A DNA stretch of 64,000 nt from Pseudomonas sp. TH43 (lineage in GTDB: Bacteria > Pseudomonadota > Gammaproteobacteria > Pseudomonadales > Pseudomonadaceae), in NCBI RefSeq assembly GCF_016650635.1, contig NZ_JAEKFI010000001.1:1-64000 (forward strand). The letters run 5' to 3'. The position numbers were made by a program, and so were the translations under genes. Shown in pieces: positions 43,779 to 54,382 of this stretch; position 1 is the stretch's first letter, and every line of letters starts with the position of its first letter. The notes under the pieces were generated by a model. The model worked only from the letters and a program-made list of their open reading frames with translations, made no database searches and had not been told where the DNA came from.

Positions 43779-46700
43779 ACGCTGGCTATGCTGAACTGCA
43801 CTGCCTGTCGAATTTCAGTTTTCAGCGCGGTGCGTCCAGTGCTCTTGAGCTGTTTCAGCGCGCGAAAAAACACGGTTATCAGGCGCTGGCGATCACCGAT
43901 GAGTGCACGCTGGCCGGGATTGTTCGGGCGTGGCAAGCGGCAAAATCGGTCGAATTGCCACTGATCATCGGCAGCGAAGTACGTATCGAAAACGGCCCGA
44001 AACTGGTGCTGCTGGTGGAGAATCTTGCCGGCTACCAGGCGCTGTGCGGGTTGATCACTCGTGCCCGCCGACGCACGCAGAAAGGCCAGTATCAGGTACT
44101 GCGCGAGGACTTCGACGAACCGCTGTCGGGCTTGTTGGTGCTGTGGGTGCCTGATTCGGTGGATCAGGTGCAAGAGGGCCGCTGGCTGAAGCAGACCTTC
44201 GGCGAGCAACTGTGGCTGGCGGTGCAGTTGCATTGCGGGCAGGACGATCAGCGACGGTTGGCGGCGTTGTTGAGTCTGGCTGCTGAGCTGGGAATGACAG
44301 CGGTGGCCAGCGGCGATGTGCACATGCACGCCCGTGGCCGGCGCGCCTTGCAGGACACCATGACGGCGATCCGTCATCACGTGCCGGTGGCCGAGGCGGG
44401 ATTGCGCCTGCATCCCAATGGCGAGCGGCATTTGCGCAGCCTCGAAGTGTTGCGTGAACTGTATCCGGCGGCCTTGCTGGAAGAGTCGGTGAATCTGGCC
44501 CGGCGCTGCACCTTCGATCTGAGTGAATTACGTTATCAATATCCCAAGGAACTGGTGCCCGAGGGGCACAGCGCCAGTTCCTGGCTGCGCCACCTGACCG
44601 AAGAAGGCATTGCCTGGCGCTGGCCCAAAGGCCCGCAAGCCAAAGTGCTCAAGCAGATCGACGATGAGCTGCAACTGATCGCCGAACTCGGCTACGAAAG
44701 CTACTTCCTCACCGTGCATGACGTGGTGCGCTTCGCCCGTGAGCAAAAAATCCTCTGTCAGGGCCGTGGTTCGGCGGCCAACTCGGCGGTGTGTTTTGCC
44801 CTGGGCATTACCGAAATCGACCCGGATCGCACCACGCTGCTGTTCGAGCGCTTCATGTCGAAGGAGCGTAACGAGCCGCCGGACATCGACGTCGATTTTG
44901 AGCACGAGCGCCGCGAAGAGGTTCTGCAATACGTGTTTCGCCGTTATGGCCGCCGTCGTGCGGCGCTGACGGCGGTGGTCAGCACCTATCACGCCGCCGG
45001 CGCGGTACGCGATGTGGCCAAGGCGCTGGGCCTGCCCCCGGATCAGATCAATGCGCTGGCCGATTGCTGCGGCCACTGGAGCGATGAAACACCGCCGCTG
45101 GCGCGATTGCTCGAAGGTGGATTTGACCCTGACAGCCCGGTGCTGCGCCGGGTGCTGAGCCTGACCGGGCAACTAATCGGCTTCCCTCGGCATTTGTCGC
45201 AACACCCCGGCGGCTTCGTGATTTCCGAGCAGCCGCTGGACACGCTGGTGCCGGTTGAGAACGCGGCGATGGCCGATCGCACGATCATTCAGTGGGACAA
45301 GGACGACCTCGATGCGGTCGGCCTGCTCAAAGTGGATATCCTCGCGCTGGGCATGCTCAGCGCGATTCGCCGCTGCTTCGACTTGCTGCGTCGTCACCGC
45401 AATCTGGACCTGAGCCTGGCGAACATCCCGGCCGAAGACAAACCGACCTACGAGATGATCAGCCGCGCCGACACCATCGGCGTGTTCCAGATTGAATCCC
45501 GCGCACAGATGTCGATGCTGCCGCGCTTGAAGCCGGCGAAGTTCTACGACCTGGTGATCGAAGTGGCCATCGTCCGCCCGGGGCCGATTCAGGGCGGGAT
45601 GGTCCATCCGTATCTGCGGCGTCGGAACAAGGAAGAAGAGGAGACCTATCCGTCGCCAGAACTTAAGGTGGTGCTGGAAAGAACCCTCGGCGTACCGCTG
45701 TTTCAGGAACAGGTGATGCAGATCGCCATCGTCGCGGCAGACTACAGCCCCGGCGAGGCCGACCAGTTGCGCCGTTCGATGGCCGCATGGAAACGCCACG
45801 GTGGTCTGGAACCGCACAAGGCGCGCCTCGCCGCTGGCATGAAGAAAAACGGCTACACGGAAGAGTTCGCCGCGCAGATTTTCGAGCAGATCAAGGGCTT
45901 CGGCAGCTACGGCTTTCCTGAGTCCCACGCCGCCAGTTTTGCCTTGTTGACCTACGCCAGTTGCTGGCTCAAGTGCCACGAACCGGCGGCGTTCGCCTGT
46001 GCGCTGATCAACAGCTGGCCAATGGGCTTCTACAGTCCCGACCAGATTCTGCAGGACGCGCGTCGGCATCAGTTGCAGATTCGCCCGGTGGACGTGCGCG
46101 CCAGCGACTGGGATTGCAGCCTGGAAACCACCACCGGCGCGCAACCGGCGATTCGTATGGGTCTGCGCATGATCAAGGGTTTTCGCGAGGACGACGCCCG
46201 GCGTATCGAAGCGGCGCGCGAGCGTGGGGCGTTTGCCGATGTCGCCAATCTGGGGGAGCGGGCGGGGCTCGACAGCCGAGCGCAGGCGTTGTTGGCCGAT
46301 TCCGGGGCATTGCGCGGCTTGGCCGGGCATCGTCATCGGGCGCGCTGGGAGGTGGCGGGGGTACAGAAACAACTCGGTTTATTTGCTGGGTTGCCGAGCC
46401 CGGAAGAGCCTGATGTAGTGCTGCCCAAACCGAGTGTCGGTGAAGATCTGCACGCGGACTACACCACGATAGGCACCACGCTGGGCCCGCACCCGCTGGC
46501 GCTGCTACGCAGTGAGTTGAAGGCGCGGCGCTGTCGAAGTTCGCAGGAATTGCTCGACTTTGAACACGGCAGGCCGGTGAGCGTTGCCGGGCTGGTCACC
46601 GGGCGGCAACGGCCGGGCACCGCCAGCGGTGTGACCTTCGTGACTTTGGAAGACGAGTTTGGCAACGTCAACGTGGTGGTTTGGCGCGACCTGGCCGAGC

Positions 46701-46852
46701 GTCAGCGCCAGGTGCTTGTGGGCTCGCAGCTACTCAAGGTCGATGGCCGCTGGGAGCGCTCAGGCGAAGTGCGCCACTTGATCGCCGGACGCCTGAGCGA
46801 CCTGAGCCCGCTGCTCAATGGCATCCGCGTACAGAGCCGCGATTTCCATTAG
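43775..46852 (+). CDS. dnaE2: Error-prone DNA polymerase DnaE2 (ImuC)
   Basis: The 1025 residues form a C-family polymerase. The PHP domain at the N-terminus has [17 protein letters not shown] and [11 protein letters not shown]. The polymerase core has [20 protein letters not shown] and the acidic [15 protein letters not shown], with [17 protein letters not shown]; the OB-fold domain near the C-terminus contains [12 protein letters not shown]. Length fits DnaE2 (about 1030) rather than the replicative DnaE (about 1170). With ImuA and ImuB it performs SOS-induced, mutagenic bypass of DNA damage. A longer upstream frame is only overlap with imuB. REP elements follow the stop. Confidence 0.95.
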   Translation: MNAGYAELHCLSNFSFQRGASSALELFQRAKKHGYQALAITDECTLAGIVRAWQAAKSVELPLIIGSEVRIENGPKLVLLVENLAGYQALCGLITRARRRTQKGQYQVLREDFDEPLSGLLVLWVPDSVDQVQEGRWLKQTFGEQLWLAVQLHCGQDDQRRLAALLSLAAELGMTAVASGDVHMHARGRRALQDTMTAIRHHVPVAEAGLRLHPNGERHLRSLEVLRELYPAALLEESVNLARRCTFDLSELRYQYPKELVPEGHSASSWLRHLTEEGIAWRWPKGPQAKVLKQIDDELQLIAELGYESYFLTVHDVVRFAREQKILCQGRGSAANSAVCFALGITEIDPDRTTLLFERFMSKERNEPPDIDVDFEHERREEVLQYVFRRYGRRRAALTAVVSTYHAAGAVRDVAKALGLPPDQINALADCCGHWSDETPPLARLLEGGFDPDSPVLRRVLSLTGQLIGFPRHLSQHPGGFVISEQPLDTLVPVENAAMADRTIIQWDKDDLDAVGLLKVDILALGMLSAIRRCFDLLRRHRNLDLSLANIPAEDKPTYEMISRADTIGVFQIESRAQMSMLPRLKPAKFYDLVIEVAIVRPGPIQGGMVHPYLRRRNKEEEETYPSPELKVVLERTLGVPLFQEQVMQIAIVAADYSPGEADQLRRSMAAWKRHGGLEPHKARLAAGMKKNGYTEEFAAQIFEQIKGFGSYGFPESHAASFALLTYASCWLKCHEPAAFACALINSWPMGFYSPDQILQDARRHQLQIRPVDVRASDWDCSLETTTGAQPAIRMGLRMIKGFREDDARRIEAARERGAFADVANLGERAGLDSRAQALLADSGALRGLAGHRHRARWEVAGVQKQLGLFAGLPSPEEPDVVLPKPSVGEDLHADYTTIGTTLGPHPLALLRSELKARRCRSSQELLDFEHGRPVSVAGLVTGRQRPGTASGVTFVTLEDEFGNVNVVVWRDLAERQRQVLVGSQLLKVDGRWERSGEVRHLIAGRLSDLSPLLNGIRVQSRDFH

Positions 46853-46869
46853 CGCACTCCGATCGTTCC

Positions 46870-46921
46870 TACGCTCTGCGTGGTAACACCTCCCGTGGCT
46901 GCATACCTACGCAGAGCGTGT
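46870..46921. repeat. Small inverted repeat ACGCTCTGCGT / ACGCAGAGCGT
   Basis: TACGCTCTGCGTGG and CTACGCAGAGCGTG flank about 30 bp just after dnaE2. It resembles the GTTCCCACGCTCTGCGTGGG repeats common in fluorescent pseudomonads. It may act as the transcript end of the mutagenesis operon and leads directly into the 137 bp array. Confidence 0.7.
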
Positions 46922-47376
46922 GAATGATCATCCTGCAGGAGCTGAGCTTGCTCGCGAAAGCGGTCTGTCGGTCAAGAATGAGTTGCCTGACACAGCGCTT
47001 TCGCGGGCAAGCCTTGCTCCTACAAGGTGGGCGTCGATCGTTCCCACGCAAAATGTGTGAATGATCGTCCTGTAGGAGCTGAGCTTGCTCGCGAAAGCGG
47101 TCTGTCGGTCAAGAATGAGTTGCCTGACACAGCGCTTTCGCGGGCAAGCCTTGCTCCTACAAGGTGGGCGTCGATCGTTCCCACGCAGAATGTGTGAATG
47201 ATCATCCTGTAGGAGCTGAGCTTGCTCGCGAAAGCGGTCTGTCGGTCAAGAATGAGTTGCCTGACACAGCGCTTTCGCGGGCAAGCCTTGCTCCTACAAG
47301 GTGGGCGTGGATCGTTCCCACGCAGAATGTGGGAATGATCGTTGCAGTGGTCTAATTTCCCCGGACACCCCGATAG

Positions 47377-47703
<327 letters not shown>

Positions 47704-47744
47704 GGTATCGACTGGTTCGGCAGCTGCAACAGAAGGCCTACTCA

Positions 47745-48590
47745 GTGACACATGTCTGTCGGTTACTGAGCATCAGTCGCTCGGGCTTCTATGAGTCGCA
47801 AAAGCGTGCTGATGCGCCCGTCCGGCAGAGTTGTCCTGTCGTTTTGCAACTCAAGGCGTCTTTTGCCGAGAGTGGTGGCTGCTACGGCAGCCGGCCCTTG
47901 CGCGACGCTTTGCGCGGCAAAGGCCTGTTTGTTGGGCTGTATAAAATCCGCCGTTTAATGCGTACCAATGGGCTACGTTCGGCTTGGAAGCGTAAGTTTG
48001 TGCACACGACCGATAGCAATCATGATCTGCCGATTGCCGAAAATGTACTGAGCCGAAAATTTGATCCGGCAGCGCCAAACAAGGCTTGGGTGGCAGACAT
48101 CACCTACATCCGCACCCGCAGTGGCTGGCTGTATCTGGCCGTGGTGTTGGACTTGTTTTCGCGCAAGATCGTGGGCTGGTCGATGGCTCCGAACATGCCG
48201 GCAGAGCTGGTGTGCACTGCGATGCAACTGGCCATCGCACAGCGCCAACCGCCGCCAGGCCTGATTGCCCACTCGGATCGTGGCAGCCAATACGCGAGTG
48301 CAACTTACAGAGAGTTACTGGCAAGAAACGACATGCAGCAGAGCATGAGCCGTAAAGGTAATTGCTGGGACAATGCGGTGATGGAACGCTTCTTCCTGAG
48401 CTTGAAAATGGAGCGGGTATGGCGACGTGACTACGCCAATCATACCGAAGCGATCCGCGACATCACCGAGTACATCGTTGGGTATTACAACAACGAACGG
48501 CTTCACTCGAAACTGGGATATCTGCCACCTACCGTCTATGAGCGGGCGATGGCGTCAAAACCACCTATCGAGGTGTCCGGAATTAGTTGA
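47745..48590 (+). CDS. IS3-family transposase OrfB (integrase domain), copy 1
   Basis: The 281 residues contain a HTH_21-like segment (about 30-90, SFAESGGCYGSRPLRDAL) and an rve integrase core with the DDE triad: Asp in WVADITYIRT, Asp in IAHSDRGSQYAS, Glu in NAVMERFFLSLK. The frame is -1 relative to orfA and open up to the slippery site (reading ...RYRLVRQLQQKAYS-VTHVCRLL), so the active enzyme is probably the OrfAB fusion. GTG 47745 would be its independent start. The stop lies inside the right inverted repeat. Confidence 0.95.
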   Translation: MTHVCRLLSISRSGFYESQKRADAPVRQSCPVVLQLKASFAESGGCYGSRPLRDALRGKGLFVGLYKIRRLMRTNGLRSAWKRKFVHTTDSNHDLPIAENVLSRKFDPAAPNKAWVADITYIRTRSGWLYLAVVLDLFSRKIVGWSMAPNMPAELVCTAMQLAIAQRQPPPGLIAHSDRGSQYASATYRELLARNDMQQSMSRKGNCWDNAVMERFFLSLKMERVWRRDYANHTEAIRDITEYIVGYYNNERLHSKLGYLPPTVYERAMASKPPIEVSGIS

Positions 48591-48968
48591 CCACTGCACG
48601 TCCTGTAGTAGCTGAGCTTGCTCGCGAAAGCGGTCTGTCGGTCAAGAATGAGTTGCCTGACACAGCGCTTTCGCGGGCAAGCCTTGCTCCTACAAGGTGG
48701 GCGTGGATCGTTCCCACGCAGAATGTGGGAATGATCGTCCTGTAGTAGCTGAGCTTGCTCGCGAAAGCGGTCTGTCGGTCAAGAATGAGTTGCCTGACAC
48801 AGCGCCTTCGCGGGCAAGCCTTGCTCCTACAAGGTGGGCGTCGATCGTTCCCACGCAAAATGTGTGAATGATCATCCTGTAGGAGCTGAGCTTGCTCGCG
48901 AAAGCGGTCTGTCGGTTAGGAATGAGTTGCCTGACACAGCGCTTTCGCGGGCAAGCCTTGCTCCTACA

Positions 48969-49106
48969 AAGGTTGGTCAATGATATGGCGTCAAAAATTA
49001 TTTAACGCTGTTCGACATAGTGGCACTTTGTCATAATGCCGCCCCTTTTCCGCTCCCCACCACGTTGCCGTGCCGGGATACCCCTGTTTTTCAAAAGGAA
49101 TACTCA
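48969..49106. other. Leader of the lipoprotein trio operon
   Basis: This 138 bp lies between the last REPIN unit and the CsgG-like gene. It should contain the operon's promoter; AAGGAA at 49095-49100 is the ribosome site. No further repeat or terminator is seen. Confidence 0.4.
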
Positions 49107-49799
49107 GTGAGAATGATCTCCCGGATGTTGGTTTCAGGCGTTGCGATTGCCGTGCTCGGCACAATCGCCGGCACGTTGTCCGGTTGCGCCACCGAAAGCT
49201 CCCGCGCGCTGCCGGTGGCCAAGGTTGAAAGCGCCACTCAAGTCTGGACCGGCGTGCGTGTGCCAATGGCCGTGGGCAAGTTCGACAACCGCTCCAGCTA
49301 CATGCGCGGGATCTTCTCCGATGGCGTCGACCGTCTCGGCGGTCAGGCCAAGACCATTCTGATCACCCACTTGCAGCAGACCAACCGCTTCAGCGTGCTG
49401 GATCGCGACAACATGGGCGAAATCCAGCAGGAAGCGGCGATCAAGGGCCAGGCCCAGCGCTTGAAGGGTGCTGATTACGTCGTGTCCGGTGACGTCACCG
49501 AGTTCGGCCGCAAAGAGATTGGCGATCATCAATTGTTCGGCATTCTCGGCCGTGGCAAGACCCAGATCGCCTATGCCAAGGTCAACCTGAACATCGTCAA
49601 TATCAGCACCTCCGAAGTGGTCTATTCGACCCAGGGTGCGGGCGAGTACGCCTTGTCCAACCGCGAAATCATCGGCTTCGGCGGTACTGCGGCCTACGAC
49701 TCGACCCTTAACGGCAAAGTCCTCGATCTGGCCATGCGCGAGGCGATCAATCGTCTGGTTGATGGCATGAACGCCGGTGCCTGGAAGCCGGGCAACTGA
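49107..49799 (+). CDS. CsgG-like lipoprotein
   Basis: The 230 residues have a lipoprotein signal peptide with lipobox LSGC (Cys about 29). A CsgG-type domain follows (about 50-220), with VRVPMAVGKFDNRSSYMRG, LITHLQQTNRFSVLDRDN, and KGADYVVSGDVTEFGRK. CsgG proteins form outer-membrane secretion pores for curli, but this gene lies with DUF4810 and DUF799 lipoprotein genes rather than csg genes, a trio also seen in other Gram-negatives, where its role is unclear. GTG 49107 is preferred because AAGGAA is 6 bp upstream; ATG 49113 is an alternative. Confidence 0.88.
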   Translation: MRMISRMLVSGVAIAVLGTIAGTLSGCATESSRALPVAKVESATQVWTGVRVPMAVGKFDNRSSYMRGIFSDGVDRLGGQAKTILITHLQQTNRFSVLDRDNMGEIQQEAAIKGQAQRLKGADYVVSGDVTEFGRKEIGDHQLFGILGRGKTQIAYAKVNLNIVNISTSEVVYSTQGAGEYALSNREIIGFGGTAAYDSTLNGKVLDLAMREAINRLVDGMNAGAWKPGN

Positions 49800-49828
49800 T
49801 CGACGCCCATTGCATGGAGCAACACCCA

Positions 49829-50197
49829 ATGAATCTGACTTTGTCGCGCTCGTTGATGGCGCTGACGCTGGCTGCCAGCGCCTTGCTGGCCGGTTGTGCC
49901 GGCCCGAAAACCCTGTACCAGTGGGAAGACTACCAACCACAGGTCTACGAATACTTCAAAGGCGAAGAGCCGAAAGAAGCCCAGGCCGAAGTGCTTGAAC
50001 GCGACCTGCAAAAGATCCGCTCCACCGGCAAAGCCGTGCCGCCGGGTTACCACGCGCACCTTGGCCTGCTGTACCTGAGCATGGGCAAGGACGATCAGAT
50101 GGTGCAGCAGTTCCGCACCGAGAAAGCGCTGTTCCCCGAGTCCGGCCCGTACATGGATTTTCTGCTTAAGAACGCCAAGACCGGAGATGCCAAATGA
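49829..50197 (+). CDS. DUF4810 lipoprotein
   Basis: The 122 residues have a signal peptide with lipobox LAGC (Cys about 23), then a small helical domain. YQWEDYQPQVYEYFKG is the DUF4810 hallmark, followed by GYHAHLGLLYLSMGKDDQMV, which looks like a TPR-type helix pair. The stop overlaps the next gene (ATGA). ATG 49814, five codons upstream, is also in frame; 49829 was chosen for the GGAGC 9 bp before it. It is the middle gene of the lipoprotein trio, expected at the outer membrane's inner face. Confidence 0.88.
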   Translation: MNLTLSRSLMALTLAASALLAGCAGPKTLYQWEDYQPQVYEYFKGEEPKEAQAEVLERDLQKIRSTGKAVPPGYHAHLGLLYLSMGKDDQMVQQFRTEKALFPESGPYMDFLLKNAKTGDAK

Positions 50198-50853
50198 TCT
50201 CGCGTACCCTCAAGTTATTAACTGCGGCACTGGCTTTGACCGTACTCGGCGGCTGCGTCGCGCCCAAGTCCGTTGACTATTCCGCCTACAAACAGGCTCG
50301 GCCAAAGACCATTCTGGTGCTGCCGCCACTGAATACGTCGCCGGACGTGAAGGCGTCGTACAGCCTGCTGTCGCAAGTGACGTTTCCACTGGCCGAGGCT
50401 GGTTACTACGTGTTGCCGATTGCGCTGGTGGACGAAACTTTCCGCCAGAATGGCCTGACCACCCCGGACGACATCCATCAGGCACCGGCCAACAAGCTGA
50501 AGGAAATCTTCGGTGCCGATGCGGCGCTGTATATCACCGTGACCGAGTACGGTACGCGTTACATGGTGATCAGCAGCGAAACGGCGGTGACGGCGACCGC
50601 GAAACTGGTTGACCTGAAAAGCGGCACCACGCTGTGGACCGGTTCGGCGCGAGCGTCGAGCGAAGAGGGCGGCAACAACGGTGGCGGTGGTCTGGTCGGC
50701 ATGCTGATTACTGCGGCGGTGAAGCAGATCATCAACAGTTCGACCGACGCCGGTTATCCGATTGCCGGCGTAGCGAGCAATCGCCTGCTCTCGGCGGGGC
50801 ATCCGGCAGGCCTGCTGTACGGCCCGCGTTCGCCGAAGTACGGCACGGACTAG
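50194..50853 (+). CDS. DUF799 (GNA1162-type) lipoprotein
   Basis: The 219 residues have a lipoprotein signal peptide with lipobox LGGC (Cys21), then the DUF799 domain: KTILVLPPLNTSPDVKASYS, GYYVLPIALVDETFRQNGLT, and KEIFGADAALYITVTEYGTR. The Neisseria relative GNA1162 is a surface-associated antigen candidate of unknown function with a fold like TolB-N or periplasmic adaptor domains. A glycine-rich loop (GGNNGGGGLVG) precedes the last helices. It overlaps DUF4810 by 4 bp and closes the operon; a REP pair follows. Confidence 0.88.
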   Translation: MISRTLKLLTAALALTVLGGCVAPKSVDYSAYKQARPKTILVLPPLNTSPDVKASYSLLSQVTFPLAEAGYYVLPIALVDETFRQNGLTTPDDIHQAPANKLKEIFGADAALYITVTEYGTRYMVISSETAVTATAKLVDLKSGTTLWTGSARASSEEGGNNGGGGLVGMLITAAVKQIINSSTDAGYPIAGVASNRLLSAGHPAGLLYGPRSPKYGTD

Positions 50854-50869
50854 AAACGCCATAAATCCC

Positions 50870-50958
50870 TGTGGGAGCGAGCCTGCTCGCGAAAGCGGTG
50901 TATCAGACAAATAATGTTTGAATGACAGACCGCTTTCGCGAGCAGGCTCGCTCCCACA
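50870..50958. repeat. REP inverted pair of the GTGGGAGCGAGCCTGCTCGCGAA family
   Basis: TGTGGGAGCGAGCCTGCTCG and its complement lie between convergent genes. Same family as at 27509 and 30471. Confidence 0.9.
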
Positions 50959-50982
50959 GGGGTGATGCGTTTCTCTGCTGGT

Positions 50983-51645
50983 TTATTTGGACTGAGGCCA
51001 AAAGCGTTCGCCACCGCCCGGCGCTTCCGTCCACGCTTGCAACGAGCGGGTCGGCAGGTCGAAGTAATCGCGGGTGCGCGCATAACCATGGCCGCCCATG
51101 CGCCCGATGGCATCCAGCCCCAGCTGATCGATGTACAAGGTTTTCGGGTCGATCAACTCATCGCGCACGTGCGCCATCAAGACCTCACCAAAAATAATCT
51201 CTCGCGACTGACCGATGTTAAGCGCCATCATCCGCCGACACTCCAGTGCCACCGGGGCTTCTCCGATGCGTGGGCATTTGACGGTGGTGCCGGCAATCGC
51301 CGTCAGTCCCGCCGCCGTCAATTCATCGAACCCCGGTGCAAACGGCACGGCACACACATTCATCGCTTCCACCAGCGCATCGCTGACGATGTTCACGGTG
51401 AATTCCTGATTCAACTGAATGTTGCGCGTGGTGTCCTTCGGGCTCTGGTCGCCGTAATTCTCCACGCCGAGCGCCAGAATCGGTGGATCCGCCGACAGCG
51501 CATTGAAGAAGCTGAACGGCGCGGCGTTGACCCGGCCCTCGCCATCGATGGTAGTGACCAGGGCGATCGGCCGGGGCACCACACTGCCGATCAGGATTTT
51601 GTATTTTTCCCGTGGGCTGAGCTGGCTGAAATCGAAACTGTGCAT
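50983..51645 (-). CDS. Flavin reductase-like FMN-binding protein
   Basis: The 220 residues match the flavin reductase-like split-barrel family: KYKILIGSVVPRPIALVTTI (about 14-33), NAAPFSFFNALSADPPILAL, and KDTTRNIQLNQEFTVNIVSD, which form the FMN site. Such proteins reduce FMN for a monooxygenase or use bound FMN themselves. It is the last gene of the minus-strand deaminase/transporter operon, 11 bp after the amidohydrolase stop. No partner monooxygenase is present nearby, so the electron acceptor is unknown. Confidence 0.88.
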   Translation of the reverse strand: MHSFDFSQLSPREKYKILIGSVVPRPIALVTTIDGEGRVNAAPFSFFNALSADPPILALGVENYGDQSPKDTTRNIQLNQEFTVNIVSDALVEAMNVCAVPFAPGFDELTAAGLTAIAGTTVKCPRIGEAPVALECRRMMALNIGQSREIIFGEVLMAHVRDELIDPKTLYIDQLGLDAIGRMGGHGYARTRDYFDLPTRSLQAWTEAPGGGERFWPQSK

Positions 51646-51656
51646 GGCAGAACTCT

Positions 51657-53144
51657 CTAGGAAAGTGGATCGATTGCGCTCAATGGCGCGTCGGCGCTGT
51701 AGTCATCGGCGAACGGAATGGCCGGCTGGAACAGGCTTTTCCAGTCCGGTCGGGCAAAGGCTCGCTCGCTGTGGCTGCGCATCAGTTTTTCGTATTGGCG
51801 TTGCGCCTGGCGTTGCAGGGCGGGGTAGTCGACACCGTTGACCTGACCGTCGTGCATCACGCAGCGACCGTCGATGTAACTGGCGATGCAGTCGTCGCCA
51901 CGCCCGGCCAACAGCAGGTTTTTCAGCGGATCGAACAACGGCCCCAAGTGCAGACCGCGCAGGTTGAACACAGTGATGTCGGCCTTGGCACCGGGCGCCA
52001 GACGTCCGAGGTCATCACGACCCAGCGCTCGCGCACCACCAAGGGTGGCGGCGTTGTAGAGGTCGAGACTACTGGTCAGCGCCGAACCACCCTCCATCAA
52101 CCGCGCGATGTGCAAACCGTGGCGCATGTTTTCCAGCAGATCGGCCGGCCAGGTATCCGTGCCGAGGGCGAAGTTGATGCCCTTGGCCCGATAACGTCCG
52201 AAGGCATTCAGCGCCTCGCCATCGCGGGCGAACACCAGCGGGCAATGCACCAGACTCGCGCCGCCATCGATGACCCGCTGCAAGTCGTCATCCCCCGTGG
52301 TGTAGATGCCGTGCGGTAACAGGCTGCGCGGCGTGAGCAAGTCCAACTGCTGCAACCAACCCAGCGGTGATGTGCCGCGCAATTGCTCGACCATCGCCAC
52401 TTCGCCAGGCGCCTGACAGCAATGCAGGCGCATCGGCGCGTTCAGTTCTCGGCTCAGCGCGGCGGTGCGTTGCAGCAGCGCCGGGGTGCAGGTCTGGATG
52501 CGATCCGGCAGCAGCGCGCCGCGAATCAAACCGCCATGCGCGCCATCGAAATCCTTGAAGAAGCGTTCAGCCGCATCCAGTCCGGCCAGCCCGCGCGCCT
52601 CTTTCCAGTGATGGGCGAGGCTGCCGTCGGCCTGCCAGTAACTCATGCCGCTCATGTAGCAAGGACCGAGGTAAGTGCGCAGCCCCAGCTCGCCTGCCAC
52701 ATCGGCAACGGCGGCAAACTCGTCGTAAGTTTCCGCCCACTCGCGGTAGTACATCGAGGTGATCGGCATGGCTGTGGTGATGCCGTTGCGGATCAACTGG
52801 GTAAAGGCGTAGCGGTATTTGAAAACCTCTTCTTGCAGGCTATAAGTCTCACGTGGGCCAGCGGCCAGATACTCGGAAGACCACATGCGCCCCATGCTGC
52901 GTTCGTCGCCGTTATCCAGGGTCAACACTGTGGAGTCGAGATCGCCCAGCGCATCGAGATCGATAAAACCCGGGCCGATCAACGCATTGCCGTAATCGAT
53001 CCACTGATCCACCGGCCCCGTATAACCCCGTCCGACGAACTCGATGCGCGACCCAGCGAACACCACTTCGCCGTCGCGCCACAGCACATGCTGCGTGCCG
53101 TCGAAACCGACCACGCAACTGGCTTTCAAGCCGATGCGTTTCAC
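51657..53144 (-). CDS. AtzA/TrzN-type amidohydrolase with altered metal motif
   Basis: The 495 residues have the chlorohydrolase/deaminase barrel of the amidohydrolase superfamily. The usual metal pair HxH after strand one (GFVNxHTH) reads GFIDLDALGDLD here, so both histidines are missing. Later sites remain: histidines in LHCC, LPHGIY and LVHCP, and the catalytic Asp in ALGTDTWPADL. The C-terminal RLAPGAKADITVFNL is typical. It may bind metal differently, or act without it. It overlaps the cytosine-deaminase-like gene (ATGA) and precedes the flavin reductase gene. Confidence 0.85.
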   Translation of the reverse strand: MKRIGLKASCVVGFDGTQHVLWRDGEVVFAGSRIEFVGRGYTGPVDQWIDYGNALIGPGFIDLDALGDLDSTVLTLDNGDERSMGRMWSSEYLAAGPRETYSLQEEVFKYRYAFTQLIRNGITTAMPITSMYYREWAETYDEFAAVADVAGELGLRTYLGPCYMSGMSYWQADGSLAHHWKEARGLAGLDAAERFFKDFDGAHGGLIRGALLPDRIQTCTPALLQRTAALSRELNAPMRLHCCQAPGEVAMVEQLRGTSPLGWLQQLDLLTPRSLLPHGIYTTGDDDLQRVIDGGASLVHCPLVFARDGEALNAFGRYRAKGINFALGTDTWPADLLENMRHGLHIARLMEGGSALTSSLDLYNAATLGGARALGRDDLGRLAPGAKADITVFNLRGLHLGPLFDPLKNLLLAGRGDDCIASYIDGRCVMHDGQVNGVDYPALQRQAQRQYEKLMRSHSERAFARPDWKSLFQPAIPFADDYSADAPLSAIDPLS

Positions 53145-54337
53145 AGACGGCTGCTCAACAGGCGGCCACCCTCGGCGATCAGTGCGCCACCGCGATAGAC
53201 CTGACGCAGTGGACGCGACACCACCGCCTCACCCAAGGTCTCGACCGGCATCAGCAAAAAGTCCGCCGGCCGGCCAATCGCCAACCCGTAACCCTCAATC
53301 CCCAAGGCCCGCGCCCCATTGGCCGTGGCGGCCTCAAATGCTGCCGCCAGCTCATCGTCCTTGCCCAGATCGAATCGGAACGCCAGCAACATCGCGCGTT
53401 CGAGCATGTCGCCATTGCCCATCGGCGACCACGCATCACGAATGCCGTCGGAACCCAGGCAGACATTCACCCCAGCTCCACGCAATGCCAAAAACGGTGG
53501 CACGGCGGTGTCGGCCGGCGCCGAACTCATCAGCGAAATCCCCAGCGCCGCCAAACGTTCGGCGACCGGTTTTACCTGACTCCACGGCAACATGCCCAGG
53601 CAATAGGCGTGGCTGATCATCACGCGGTTTTGCAGGCTGAAACGCTCGGTGTAATCGGCAATCAGCGCGATCTGCCACAGGCCCAGTTCACCCCTGTCGT
53701 GCAGGTGAATATCCACGCCACGCCCAAACTCAGCCGCCAGTTTGAAAACGAAATCCAGTTGTGCGATCGGGTCGTTATCAATGCCGCACGGGTCGAGCCC
53801 GCCGACGTTCTCCACGCCCAGCGCCATGGCTTCGCGCATCAATTGGGCGGTGCCGGGGCGGCTGATCAAACCGGTTTGCGGAAACACCACCAGTTGCAGA
53901 TCAATCAGGTCTTTGTAGCGCTCACGCAATTGCTGCATGGCTTCGACGTGACGCAGGCCGAATTCTGGATCGATGTCGACGTGGCAACGCATCGTCAGCG
54001 AGCCGCGCGCGATGCAGTTTTCCAGCAGCGCGCCGGCGCGTTCGGCTATGGGGGCTTTTACTTCGCGCAGAATGCGGCGTTCGTTGCTGATGTAGTCCTT
54101 GAGCGTCGGGCCGGCGCTGTTCGGGCGCCAGGGTTGGCCGTAGAGGGTTTTGTCGAGGTGGACGTGGCTTTCGACCAGGGCGGGGGTGAGGAGTTGGTTG
54201 TGGCCGTCGATGTCGGTGGCGCCCAGCGGTGCATTGTTGGCCGGGCGGCGTTGAGTGAAGCGGCCGTTTTCGATCAGCAGGTCTTCGGCGGGGGCGCCGT
54301 AGGGGCGCACGTTACGGAGCCAGTGTGGCTGGGTCAT
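53141..54337 (-). CDS. Cytosine-deaminase-like amidohydrolase
   Basis: The 398 residues resemble CodA-type deaminases. The metal HxH is in LVESHVHLDKTLYG (about 57-70). The third histidine region is VDIHLHDRGELG, then the helper MISHAYCLGML and the metal Asp in CLGSDGIRDAWSPMGNGDML. These are intact, unlike in the partner gene. CodA members act on cytosine, isoguanine, creatinine or other cyclic amidines, so specificity is open. It overlaps the next amidohydrolase gene by 4 bp and follows the polyamine-type transporter with a REP in the gap, pointing to uptake and deamination or ring opening of one nitrogenous compound. Confidence 0.88.
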   Translation of the reverse strand: MTQPHWLRNVRPYGAPAEDLLIENGRFTQRRPANNAPLGATDIDGHNQLLTPALVESHVHLDKTLYGQPWRPNSAGPTLKDYISNERRILREVKAPIAERAGALLENCIARGSLTMRCHVDIDPEFGLRHVEAMQQLRERYKDLIDLQLVVFPQTGLISRPGTAQLMREAMALGVENVGGLDPCGIDNDPIAQLDFVFKLAAEFGRGVDIHLHDRGELGLWQIALIADYTERFSLQNRVMISHAYCLGMLPWSQVKPVAERLAALGISLMSSAPADTAVPPFLALRGAGVNVCLGSDGIRDAWSPMGNGDMLERAMLLAFRFDLGKDDELAAAFEAATANGARALGIEGYGLAIGRPADFLLMPVETLGEAVVSRPLRQVYRGGALIAEGGRLLSSRL

Positions 54338-54382
54338 ACAAACCTCATTCAGGTCTTCAAATTATGTGTTGGCCGGGCGGGC

